Assembly: GCF_026210795.1 (NCBI RefSeq)
Contig: NC_089440.1
Span: 4,340,001 to 4,404,000, forward strand
DNA length: 64,000 nt
Direction: 5' to 3'
Source: Rhizophagus irregularis
Taxonomy: Eukaryota > Glomeromycota > Glomeromycetes > Glomerales > Glomeraceae
Shown piece after piece: positions 44,770 to 56,519 of this stretch. How positions within the stretch are numbered: the first letter of the stretch is position 1; each line of letters starts with the position of its first letter. Under the pieces are notes generated by a model. The model saw nothing but the letters and a program-made list of their open reading frames with translations. It was not told the origin of the DNA and ran no database searches. The translations under genes were made by a program, and so were the position numbers.

Positions 44770-46334
44770 TCAAATGATAATAATGACAAAAATAACAATA
44801 AAGACAATTACTGAACAATTAGTATATCTAAAGTTATCAGATGATAATCTCTTTTCAATAATTTGAAATATTTCATATTCTTCTATTTCAAACCTTTCTA
44901 TATCAATAATTTTCTTCTCATAAGAATGTCGTTTGCAGTCACCAGTATCACCATTAACAAATAAATCCTTCAAACCAAAACATGGTCCCATTTTTTTATT
45001 ACAATAAATGGCTTCATTTTCAGAAGATATTCTGCTTAATATCGGAATGGCTCTATTGGTTATTGAAAATATAAAACTATTTGATGTTTTATATATAACA
45101 TTTTTATCATAAGATAATAAATAACTCGTTTCATTATACTTATTAGTGTCATTCCAACCCAATGGATTATATCCACCAATTATCTCTCTTGAATCACGAA
45201 CTTTAATTATTACAATGGTTGATCCCTTGTTATCACAATATTCATGGAATTTACAAACATCAAATCCTTCACGACTTGAACGATAAATTAATTTAAATTC
45301 GAAAGGTATTTCTTGAATACGATAAGGTTTTTCTTGTTTTCTATCAATCCAACTTGATATTAATGCCGCATCTTTCGCTTTAATAATATTTGAATCTAAA
45401 GGATAATTTGACGCTCTTAATGGTACTTCATTAAAAGGATGATCGGACTTTGAATCAAAGAAATAATTAATAATTTTGTCATCAAGTTTTTCAGGAATTA
45501 CATTTCTAAATTGAGTTCGGGTTTGAATATAATCTTCAGGTGACATATGAAAGAAACGAATATGAGGAATACAATTTCGTAGTGTACTTTCTAATTTCAT
45601 AAAATCTAATGGTAACCATCTAGATAAATCATCATCTAAAGTATAATCTGTATTTTCAATTCCCCATTTAATTAAATATTCCCAAATTTCAATCTCTTCT
45701 AATTTGAGATCATCACGTTTTAAAAGTTGAATCAAAATGTCCTCTTTAACTTTTAAAAAATATTTAGATTCAAAAAGAATTTTCGGATGGTTACATACCC
45801 AATCAAGGGAATATTTACTTAAATTAGGAAATTGATCATGTTGAAAACTAATAAAATCTTTTGGAAATTTCCATGCCAATTCATTTTGATGTAAATGGGT
45901 TTCAAGTTGTTCAACAACTTTTGGTAATCCGAAATCTTTTGCTGCGACAATAATATCAACAAGACTATTATTATTTATAGCAAGAATTCCGGTATAAATA
46001 TATCTATATAAAATAATTACGTTAGTTAATAGCATGAAACAATTACAGATTAATATGTATAAATATTATATTAAAGTTATATTTACTTTAAAAGAACTTC
46101 AAATATTAAAGGTGAAACATTATCTTTCTTGAAAGTAATAATTCCATCTTCATATTCTGTTTCGCGAAATGCTCCATAAAAAATTTTTGTCCTAGAACAT
46201 AAAATAATTGAGTGCGCCCTAAATTCTTTTTTTTGTGAATTTTGACTAATTTTAATTTTTACATTATAACCGACTGGATTTTTAAGTAAATTTGAAAAAT
46301 CTCTAGAAATATGTGATGAATGATTGTAATTCAT
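44770..46334 (-). CDS. BTB-BACK-TLDc protein with C-terminal hydrophobic anchor (493 aa), gene G
   Basis: Exons 46334-46087 and 46003-44770, intron 83 bp (phase 2, donor GTAAAT); 494 codons. More diverged than genes A-F: exon 1 reads Y-N-V-K-I-K-I-S-Q-N-S-Q-K-K-E-F-R-A-H-S, exon 2 opens K-Y-I-Y-T-G-I-L-A-I-N-N-N. BACK is at about 105-230, TLDc at about 290-450 (SSWIDRKQEKPYRI, IGGYNPLGW, GPCFGLKDLFV). The variable loop is Y-rich without H-K-C-K (V-I-Y-K-T-S-N-S instead). The protein ends in a single ~16-residue hydrophobic run (VIVFIVIFVIIII), a classic tail-anchor position. It lacks the TCACGCC promoter element of the 11-34 kb cluster and forms a subgroup with gene H. Confidence 0.83.
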
Positions 46335-46663
46335 TTTTTGTAAATTTTTTCACAAACGAAAAATGTACGCAAATATTTATATATATATATATAATTTATA
46401 ATTTGTATACAATATAATAATTTAAAAACTAAACTTGATTTTAAACCCGTTTAAACAATGCAATTTATGTCATATCGCGCATTTACTGCAGTAAGGTAGG
46501 CTGCACCTAGTTTTTCCCAATTCTATATAGTCAGACCTGATATATAATAATAACGATATTTCCCACTATTATGAGAGAACATATACCGATATTTTCCAAT
46601 GATTTTCATATGGGTCCCAAACCATATAATTATATCGGAGTTTGACTGTGTAATAACGGTAGT

Positions 46664-48295
46664 TTATGAACTGCTAGATTTAACAGATAAAAATATAATT
46701 CGAAAAATTAACCAAAATAAAATCAACTTAAGATGAAAGTATGATTTTGACTCACTTCTACTATCAATAATTTGAAATACTTCATATTCTTCTATTTTAA
46801 AATTTTCTCTATTAATAATTTTCTTCTCGTAAGAACGTCGTTTACTTTTACCAACAATATTATTAAGTGGAGAATCATTCTGGATCCACAAATCTCGTAA
46901 TCCAAAGCATGGTCCTTTATTTTTACACCAGATGATTGAAGAGACTCGACTTAATGTAGGAATCGCTCGATTTGTTAGTGAAAATATAAAACTATTTGAT
47001 GTTTTACATTCATATTCATTATAAAAGTCATGATTATATTTAGCACTACGCCAATCCAATTGATTATAACCGCCAATTATTTCATTCGTATCTTGAACCT
47101 TAATGATGACAACAGTTGGTCCCTTATTATCACAACAATCATGAAAGTTTTTAACATCAGATCCTTCCCGACTAGCACGGCTAGCACGATAAATAAGCTT
47201 AAATTCATAAGGTAAATCGTTAAAATGATATGGTTCTCCTTGCTTCTTATCAATCCAACTTGCTATAAAAGCAGCATCTTTAGCATTTATAATCTTAGAT
47301 TCCAAAGGATACGCTAATATTCTTAATGGCAAAACATTATTTGAAGGTTCAGGATTAGGAGGGTTAGGAGGGTTAGGAGGGTTAAGATTTAAGAAATATA
47401 GAATAATTTCATCATCGAGTCCTTGTGGAAGAATATTCTTAAAATCAGTTCTAACTTTTTTGTAATCGTTAGAGGACATTTGAAAGAAACGAACATGAGG
47501 AAGACAATTATGAAGAGTTTTTTCTAAATCCATAAATTTCATTGGCGCCCATTTAGTTAAATCGTCATCTAAAATAGAATCGGTATTTTTGATTCCCCAA
47601 TTAATTACATATTTCCATATTTCAATTTCTTTTAATTCAAGGTAATCGCATTTTAGAAGTTGAATAAGTATAGTTTCATCCATTCTTAAGAAATCTTCTG
47701 ATTCAAAAATAATTTTAGGATTTCTACAAATGAATCCTAATGCAAAATTATATAATTTAGGAAATTGTTTCTGTTGATGAATTTTAATAAAATCTTTCGG
47801 AAATTGCCAATCAGATTCATTTTGAAGTAATTGTTTTTCGAGTTGTTGAACAATGTCACGTAATTCAAGTTCATCTGCTGCGATAATAACATCCACAAGG
47901 TTAAGTTTATTAACTTTATTATCAAAAGAAATTAATCCCGTATAGATATATCTAATTATAAAATTGAAATAAATAAATTTATACATGATTAAATTTATAA
48001 TTCATACATACTAATCACCTTTTAATAATATTAAAACTTACTTTAAAAGAATTTCAAATATCGAAGGTGATATATTAGGTTGTTTGAAAATAATAGGTTT
48101 TTCTTCGCTATTTGCCCAATAATTTAAAAATGCTTTTTGAAAATAATTTGACCTAGCGGATAAGATGATAGAATGTGCTTCAAATTCTCTAACATTTGGT
48201 GTTCTGCCAACTTCAATTTTCACATTATAATCTTCGGAATTTTCAAATAAATTTAAAAAATCTTCAAGTAAATCCGATGTGTGATCGTATTCCAT
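46664..48295 (-). CDS. BTB-BACK-TLDc protein with C-terminal hydrophobic segment (513 aa), gene H
   Basis: Exons 48295-48042 and 47951-46664, intron 90 bp (phase 2); 514 codons. Exon 1: Y-N-V-K-I-E-V-G-R-T and F-E-A-H-S-I-I-L-S-A-R-S-N-Y-F; exon 2 opens K-Y-I-Y-T-G-L-I-S-F-D-N-K. BACK is at about 110-235. A Pro-Asn repeat (N-P-P-N-P-P-N-P-P-N-P) sits in the linker before TLDc, encoded by a 9-bp tandem repeat near 47355-47382. TLDc (about 290-470) has ASWIDKKQGEPYHF, IGGYNQLDWRS and GPCFGLRDLWI. The end is hydrophobic (LILFWLIFRIIFLSV). It shares the K-Y-I-Y-T-G splice junction with gene G and is probably its tandem duplicate. Confidence 0.85.
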
Positions 48296-49043
48296 TTTTT
48301 ATAATTGCTTGAATTAAAGCGAGCTGAAAAAAAAAATTCTAATAATAAGATAATATACAAGAAAAAAATTCTTTAAAAGATATGAGGGGTGCATATAATC
48401 TTTATTACGTTTTCTGAAGATGATCATTCCTTTTAGCTTCTACGGTTGAATCGAGGTTGTGGTTGGCTCTGATACAATTGTATCGCTCTCTTATTAATTG
48501 CATTTACAACATGTGAAGTTATGTCAACTTGTTTTCAAACAGGTAAATATAATGCACGAGAATATGAATGAAAACGAAATCGAATGCAAAATTTCATTTG
48601 GCGTAACTTTTAAAATGTATCACGTGCTCTAAATTTATGGAGTGTGGTGTATTAGTTACTGCGTCATAGATTAATAAGCAACTGCGCCATATGGTAATAT
48701 CTATGTCAATTTCACGGAGTCGCAGGAATATCCCGATTTAGAAAAACTAGATATAATTAAAGATTGGAAGATTAGGAGATTAGATTTAATATGTACTGGA
48801 ATTATTCTTAACGAATCTTTTTAATCCTATTTTGACAATAAATTTCAAAAAAAAAAACTCAATAAAATTAACAAAATTTTTTTTTTTTTGTTTATATCAA
48901 ATATATCAAATTTATCGAATTTAACCCAAATACAATAACATTAATAAAACTGAATGTCGATCGTTTGGTGATTCATAAATACACTATATAAGGTGTGAGA
49001 TTTTTCATTTCATGACCATTTTTTTTTTATACATTTGCATAAA
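48296..49043. other. Divergent intergenic region between gene H and the acyltransferase-like gene
   Basis: About 750 bp hold the promoters of two genes read in opposite directions. I see no TCACGCC element. A TATA-like CACTATATAAGG lies at about 48980 on the plus strand, 60 bp before the ATG at 49044. Confidence 0.5.
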
Positions 49044-51039
49044 ATGGACCGATTAAGAACACCATCGTTACCATTACCAATAAATCCATCTTCATTTTTA
49101 TTGCACACACTGCTTCCAATATTTTTAGTACTAACGACTTTCGGACCTGGTTACCAAACGATTTCTTCTTTTGCTATTATCTATTTTCCTCTTTCTGTGT
49201 ATTACATAAGAACATGCACACGATGGTGGTGGATATTTTTATTTTATATAATGAATAGTATAGGATTTATGTTGGCATATATGAATACAATGAATTTAGG
49301 TGATGATTTAAGAAGCTATAAAGGAATAACTTTTGGTATCGGATTAATTGTAAGCTTGATAATTCTTATACCATACGTCTTTGATAGAATTGCTCAAAGC
49401 AAATTTTCAAGTGATGGATGGGCTAGAATTCTGATCTTCCCTTGTGTTTGGACTGGAATATGGACTATTTTTTTATTTTCGTGGCCATTAGGTGATTGGG
49501 GAAATTATGCGTAAGTTTAATATCATTTTCAATATTTGTTTTTTCTTTTCTTTTTCCTTTTCTCCCCCTTTTTTAGGAAAGAACCAATTTTCTTTTTTAC
49601 TTCTTTGTAGATTTACTTTATTAAATTACGAAGAGATTATGCAGTTGGCATCATTTGCAGGATTAGGAGGAATAAATTTTATATTGTCATGGAGTGGTCC
49701 GGTAGGAAGTGATATAATATATTATCACGTGACAAAGAATCAAAATTCATCTACGGCAACAACGAGCACTGGTTCTATTGTAGTTGATGAAGTATCAATT
49801 GAAGATAACAGCACTGACACTGTATTAAGACATCCACCTACTCGAACTCCGAAAAGGAGTTTAACATTACCAACATTTATTAATTCATTGAGTATTTATA
49901 TTTTTGTGTTGTTTTTGGTTATCACTTACGGTAGCATTAGATTAAATACTAGTTTTATACCGTTTTATCAAAAAAGTATTAAAGAAACTTTTCCTCAAGA
50001 ATTGGTTAATTTTGGCTGTGTTTTAGGAAATTCCGATAATCAAATAGATGATTATATGAGTTACGTAAACCTAACCCAAAATTTGGCAATTTCAGGTAAC
50101 AAAATTATTCTTTGGTCAGAAGCAATGACCGGAATAATTAATGAAACGGATCTCAACTCATTATACGAATCAATTAGAAATATCAGCATATCTTATAATG
50201 TATACATTGGTTTTACTTACGTTGATGTTACTAACCTTAATACTACTATATATAATAAACAAGTAGTAATCAATAATAAAGGTGATGTGGTTATAGATTA
50301 TAAGAAAAGTAATTTAGTACCTTTTGTAGAAGCTAATTTTATAACTAAGGGTAATAATAAGTTGCAAACTTTCCAAAGTGAGGATTTTGGAATTATTGGA
50401 TCCGCCATTTGCTTTGATTTTGATTTTCCTAAATTAATTGGTCAAGCACCTTCAAAGAAAGTTAATTTAATGTTGGATTCTAGTAATACTTGGGTAAGTT
50501 AATTTATTAAAATTTCTTCCTTTTATTGTTATGATTTAGCTCGCTAACGAGGAAAAATTTTAATAATTAAATTCTTAATCTATGTGAATATAATTTATAG
50601 GGTAAGTACCGTATAATAAATTTATATTAAATATTTTTTTTTTAAAAAAAAAAAATTTTTATACATAAAATAATTTTTTTGGCCCAAAATTGAACTTCTT
50701 TATTGTACAGGCCCGGTTGGACCATTACATGCACGTATGAATTCGATACGTTCAATAGAAAATGGATTTACAATATTTCGTTGTAATTCGGATGGAGTTT
50801 CAGGAATATGGAATCAATATGGACAACCATTACATTACATTCCAACAGCGAATACAAACACGACTACTTTTCAAGTTCCAATCAACGTGGTAAAGAATAG
50901 AGTTAAAACTGTTTATTCTGTATTTGGTGAAACTTTTGGATGGATTTGTGTCGGTGGTATCGGTATTTATTTGATTGTTATAGTTGTAGCGATAAAAGGC
51001 AGTGATCAATGGAAAGCTAGAATTATTCATTGGTCATAA
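49044..51039 (+). CDS. Apolipoprotein N-acyltransferase-like membrane CN-hydrolase (559 aa)
   Basis: Exons 49044-49510, 49611-50493, a proposed 1-nt exon at 50601, and 50711-51039; the sum is 560 codons and is not divisible by three without the single base. The N-terminal half has about six hydrophobic segments; the C-terminal half is a nitrilase-fold domain ending in another membrane helix, the layout of bacterial Lnt. The Lnt catalytic triad is present: Glu326 in L-W-S-E-A-M, Lys388 in K-K-S-N-L-V-P-F-V-E, Cys423 in A-I-C-F-D-F-D-F-P. Lnt transfers an acyl chain to lipoproteins; what a fungal homologue acylates is not known to me. The junction gives T-W-G-P-V-G-P-L-H-A-R-M-N-S-I-R, with the R-x-I-E-N-G-F motif of the family. 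The divergent neighbour is gene H. Confidence 0.88.
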
Positions 51040-51248
51040 AAAAGACTTTGTTTACCTTATTAAGAATATCCATGCTGCGGTGATAATCATTTGTCAATCG
51101 GAGTGGTAAAAATATTTCCGTTTACTTAAACCAAAATTATCCTTATTTTGGTATCGTAAACCTGTTTATCTTATCATAACTAATTAATTAGGAATACTAT
51201 CTCTTTTTCTAGTAACATGCTTTTGCCTTTATTTTAATTATTCATAAA

Positions 51249-52074
51249 ATGTTTAAATGTATTTATAAACTTTATATAATTTTTAAACGTAAACGAAAAA
51301 AGTCAACGTATAAAAATAGTAAAGAGATTAGAATGTTCGATAAAAATTTATTAAATTCAATATCATCTACCCAAGATTCTTATGATATTATAGGTAAAAA
51401 ATTACCAGTCAAAGAATTAACCCCTATTAAAAATTCAAATGATAATAACCCCTTTAGAGATAAGGAATTTTTAAGTGAAATTTATAATCAAAATTATAAA
51501 GAATTTCATGTTTACAGTTCCATTCTCTCGAAAGATATTAAATCAAAAATATTTTTATAATGCATTGTCTAATTTTACTAATGATAATGATTTGAAAAGT
51601 ACTGAAAAATATATGATAAAAGAAAATCAAATAGAATTACCTGAGATTAATCCAACAATATTTGAAGTTATTTTTGAGTAAGTATGATCATAAAAAAACT
51701 TACTTTACATTTACTACTTTATGTTTTTAATAAATAAATCTTATATATATTCTTTTTTTATTTTTTAATAGGTTGTTTATAATGGAAATTTGGATATTAA
51801 TAATTTCACTGCTCAAGAAATCATGTCGCTTTTATTTGCAAGTTCTTATCTTGACCTAAAAAATCTTACTTCTTGTCTTTTTACAACCCATTTCACTGAA
51901 ATTATTCATGCATTAAATACTTCTTATTCTACAATTAATCACTTTAATGAAACAATTTATTCACAAAAGATTGACCAAAGAAGATATATAATCAATCATT
52001 TATATTTGGAATATTTTTCAGTAATATTTGGTTCAAATTATTATTTATCATTTCATAAAAATTTGATTTTATAA
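51249..52074 (+). pseudogene. Frameshifted BTB-domain gene
   Basis: The first frame reads to E-F-H-V-Y-S-S-I-L-S and then leaves the family pattern; a second frame picks it up with Y-F-Y-N-A-L-S-N. The switch is at an A5 run (about 51548-51552). A GTAAGT donor follows I-F-E-V-I-F-E (51679), and after the TAG acceptor (51773) the expected V-Y-N-G-N-L-D-I-N-N appears in a third phase. There are therefore two frame breaks. The protein then ends early, without a complete BACK. It could be a pseudogene, or a gene with base-call errors in homopolymers. It is not of the TLDc type seen elsewhere in the window. Confidence 0.6.
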
Positions 52075-55000
52075 TATTTTATCACTGGCATCACACTCCA
52101 CCATGTTTTCACTGTTTATATTTATCTGAGGAACTTAGTTTTTTTTTGCCTCACAAAATTATTTTTTTTACTTCTCTTTAAATGTCACAGTCACATGGGG
52201 GTGGAATTTTAATTATAAAAGTGTTGGTGATACTGGGGTAAATGATTTGACATATAGTCCACATCTTTTCCAGTAATACCACCAAATTTTCACCTTTACA
52301 TAGTAAATTATATATAATATAAACTAAATGAATTACGGTATCCCAAATTATAATTATAACATCCCAAAATAATTTGGGCAGCATGTATAGTTATAATGTT
52401 AATATTATAGAATTTGCATATTCAATAATAAAAATTACAAAAAAAGTCAGATATTAAAAAGTTCATTATCAATTGGTATTATCAATATTTATAATATCAA
52501 ATGTTTTAAATATTTGCTTCAAGAGTTTAAAAGTATATATATTAGATGATCAAGTATAAAATATTGATATTGATACTATATTTTTCAGAAGAAAAATATA
52601 TAGATAAGTTTTTTTTAAATTGCAAAAAAGATTTTAAAGTATTTAGAAAAACTTGATAATATTTGATAATTTAAATAAAGAAGTGTTTAAATAAAAATTA
52701 AATTAATCTTTTATTACCTTATCAAATGATTTTATTTATATTATTAACTTTTTTTTCAATTTCTGCTTTTATATCAAAATAATATATTTATACAATTTCC
52801 AACAAAACTGAATTTAATATATATGTTTAGATACTAATACTTAGAAATGCTTTTTTTGGAAAAGTTGATTTGAAATTAAAATATAAAGAAGTGACATTCA
52901 GATTATATAATAAATTGAAAGAAATTTTGAATATTATTACTTCAAATTAGATGGAAAAGAATTTCTCAAATCATTAAATATTAAAATTTTAGTATAGAAA
53001 GATGGAGCAATAAAATAATAATAAATATATAGAGCAAAAGAATAGAAAACCTATAGGAATTAAAGTATTATTCTAAAATAATATATATAAGATATAAAAT
53101 TAGATGCAATTGTAACATACAATATACTTGCAGGTTAAAAATATAAGCTGTTGATCTTATAAATATTTAAAAAATAATTCCTTATTCATAAAATTTAAAT
53201 AAAAAAAGATGTTTTCTAATCTGCACTTTACTGAATACAAATGCAGTGAGTATAAAGTATAAAATTATAATTGCTAAAAAAGTATAATACTTGAATATTA
53301 TTTTATTAATGTGATTAAGAGCTTAATATGTAAAAAATAAATGCAAAGAAAGTTAAAAAAAATAATGTATATATATTTAGAACTCCAGATATCTCCAAAA
53401 CAGATCATAAGTCAAACTTTTGGCAAATTGGTTCATTTTTTAAGAGTTCAAAAAGATTTAAAGGACCTGATTATGAATTTTGTGAAACTATACAGGTAAG
53501 AAGAAAGAAGAGTACAAAAAATGCTTGAATAAATTTAAAAAATGTATTTTATATAGAATAAACTGAAAAATAATTACATCTTTCAGCTCAGAGGAAATAA
53601 CACTAATATTACCCAATTTTTAATCAATAATAGTAATCACTATTTGGAACATATGAGCAGTTTTATGAACTTTTGCTTTTCAATCATCAGAAAAAATGAA
53701 TTTAGAAACACAAATAATTTATTTGATAAATATTTGAAATTCTTAGTAAAAAATTTTATAAAAATATAACTGAATCAGAAGTTATACTTATCAGTTATGA
53801 ATGTAATATTCTCCAAAAATATGCCAAAACAAGTGATAAAATTCATGATGGATATGTCAGTTCGTTATCATATGAATGTAAAAGGTTAAATAATAGAGTT
53901 AAAATTGAAAATTACTGATACTAATGCAGGCATTAAAAGCAAAGTATGTCCTAATCAAAGAATAATTGGAATACTGCAATCATTCTTTGAAAAACTGTGC
54001 AGAATTAATATCTTAGCAGATTATGAGTTGACAATTGAAGTTCCATTAAAAACCTATCAATTTGTATATATGAATCCTTCTTCTTTTAAATCAAATCATG
54101 ATCAAGAAAATTTGTTCTAAATACCAATATGTGAAAAAACAAATGACTCAATATTGAGTTGCAATAATAGATAAATATTAATTAATATTTTTGAAAGTAA
54201 ATCTAATTGACACAATATTACAACTTTTATTGATTATAAACAACTTATGGATACAGATTCAAAAAATTTAACCTTTTAAATAGCAAATGTTGCAAAATAT
54301 TACTTTGATTATATAATTATTATTGAAAAGGTTAATTATGAGTGGATGTATTTTTCTGTGAAAAGATGAGAATCAGTTGTTATACCCACTTAAAGATTTC
54401 CTTAAAGCACTGCAAAAATATATGAAAAATTAAGATCATCTTATATGAATTATGAAAATAAAAACATATATAAATATATTATAAGACCTAATGTATATAT
54501 ATATGTAAACAATATTATAGTAATATGTATTTGATTTTCAGGATTTACTTAATCTTTTGTATTATTTCTTTTAGGTATATATACTTATTTTTTTTTTTTT
54601 TTAATGATTTATATATGCTTTATTGATATTAAGTTTATATACCATACAAACAAATTATCATGAAGTATATATCTTATTAATGATTAAAATTATTAATATA
54701 TACTATGTTATTTTGCAAGATACTTTATAAATTTAAATTTACAGTATATACATCATGCTTTATCTTTAATTCATATATAGAAATCTATATATAGAATATA
54801 AATAATAGATTTTCTTAAAAAAAAAATATTTCATATTATATAAAATATTGGCTATATTATTCATCATATAATGGACTGCTAGATTTATTAATGTATTTTC
54901 ATTGCACTGCAAAGGTGGTTGACCTATTTTTTGTATTTTTTGTAGTATGGTATATCTATATTGTATAAATTTAAGTGTCATAATTAATAAACTTTAATTT

Positions 55001-55467
55001 AAAAAAAAAAACAAATTTTCTATTTATCACTACTGGTAATCATCACCAGTGTTACATGTTCATAATATTACATAATTAATATTTATTTCAAAATTAAATA
55101 ATTATATATATTATAATTAAAAGCAATATTAAACTACACTTTAACATAAATTATTTTGCTTATATACAATGTCTAATTTAAATGCTACTATTTTCTTTAT
55201 CAGTATTGTGTTTTGCATAACTGCAAATATTATGACCTTTACCTAAATAATAACTACAAGTCCTAAGTACAACTGAAGGTTAAATAGTAGTATTAGCTTC
55301 TGTTAATGATTTAAATCATTTTAGAGGTCATTCCTTTGGCTTATGGTATTTTGGATTAGATACTTTAGTAAGGTTATATCTAAAATTCAAATCAGTTAAA
55401 AGTCACTGATAATTATTACTATTTGATACAATTTTAGCACCAATAGCTTTATCATTCAAATGTAATA
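52075..55467. other. Gene-poor, very AT-rich stretch with unassigned remnants
   Basis: No recognisable gene. Short coding-like pieces include 53905-54120 (plus strand; V-C-P-N-Q-R-I-I-G-I-L-Q-S-F-F-E-K-L) and about 52850-52940. They may be parts of an old mobile element, but no catalytic motif is visible. Confidence 0.45.
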
Positions 55468-55907
55468 CAGTACATACAACTTAGTCCCAACAAAAAAATT
55501 TTTAAGCGGCCAAATTTTTTATATTATGTAATACTTAATCCTGTAATTTTATTGGTCAGATTTATTTAATTTAAGTTATAATTCTTAATTTTAACCAGAA
55601 TTATACATAATTTTAGCCAAATTTACATAATTAATAATTAAACGAAAGTAATTTTGGCCAGAATTACATGTAATTCTGGTCAGAATAAAATGGCCAAATA
55701 TTTAATTTAATAGTAAAATATTTCAACTTTGAATTGCTACTACTTTATTAAAAAATACTTTATAGAAAATTTAAAATCATAGTTTAATTAAACTTAATCT
55801 GATTTATCATTATACGTTTATACTTTATGTTTATCTTTTTTTTTGAATGAATAGTAGTGATTTAAATTTCATCAAATTTAATTGCTGGGACTAAGTTGTA
55901 TGCACTG
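55468..55907. mobile_element. Tc1/mariner-type MITE, 440 bp
   Basis: Terminal inverted repeats CAGTACATACAACTTAGTCC (left) and the complement of CAGTGCATACAACTTAGTCC (right), 22 bp with one mismatch, flanked on both sides by TA. CAGT ends with a TA target duplication are typical of Tc1/mariner elements. There is no transposase frame inside, so it is non-autonomous. A perfect 22-bp palindrome (CCAGAATTACATGTAATTCTGG spans 22 bases; core GAATTACATGTAATTC) lies at about 55661-55682. Confidence 0.85.
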
Positions 55908-56264
55908 TAGGAAGTTATAAAATTTTTCAATATCTAATCCAATAGTATTATGAAATTTCATATTAAATCGTGTAAGCACTAGTAAGTATTATATTTAAAA
56001 TATATTTAATTTAAAAATTGCAAAATACTTATAATATATTTTAATATATCTAAAATATACTTAAAATTATCTTAAAATATATGTCTAATATATTTATTTT
56101 GCCCATATACTTAAAATATATTTAAAATATATTTAAATTAAAATTAAGAGATATTATAAGACTATTATAGATATATTTTTATGAGTGAATTTATTTACTA
56201 CACTTGCATTACTAACGCATCCGTTGCTTTTTGTAAATTGTTTATGTCGATCTTTAGTTTATAC

Positions 56265-56333
56265 ACCGCACCCCCTTAAAATGGCAAATGATAAACATAC
56301 AAATATATATAAATTTGTAACGCAGGGTGCGGT
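56265..56333. repeat. Short inverted repeat ACCGCACCC ... GGGTGCGGT
   Basis: 9-bp arms at 56265-56273 and 56325-56333 enclose an AT-rich core. The arms are unusually GC-rich for this region. TTTAAAATATACTTAAAATA-type repeats lie on both sides (56000-56130 and 56350-56380). It may be a tiny MITE or a hairpin. Confidence 0.5.
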
Positions 56334-56519
56334 AAATACATTATTTCTATTTAAAATATACTTAAAATATATTATGAAATATAATAATTCTTAAAACTCT
56401 TTCCACTGATCGTTCAGTCACAAATTTCGCACTAGTAGTTTGAAGAAATATTTTTTGTTTATTATCATTTAAGTCATAGAAAATATTGTTTTTTCGTTAT
56501 AGAATTTGGGAAGAGTAAT

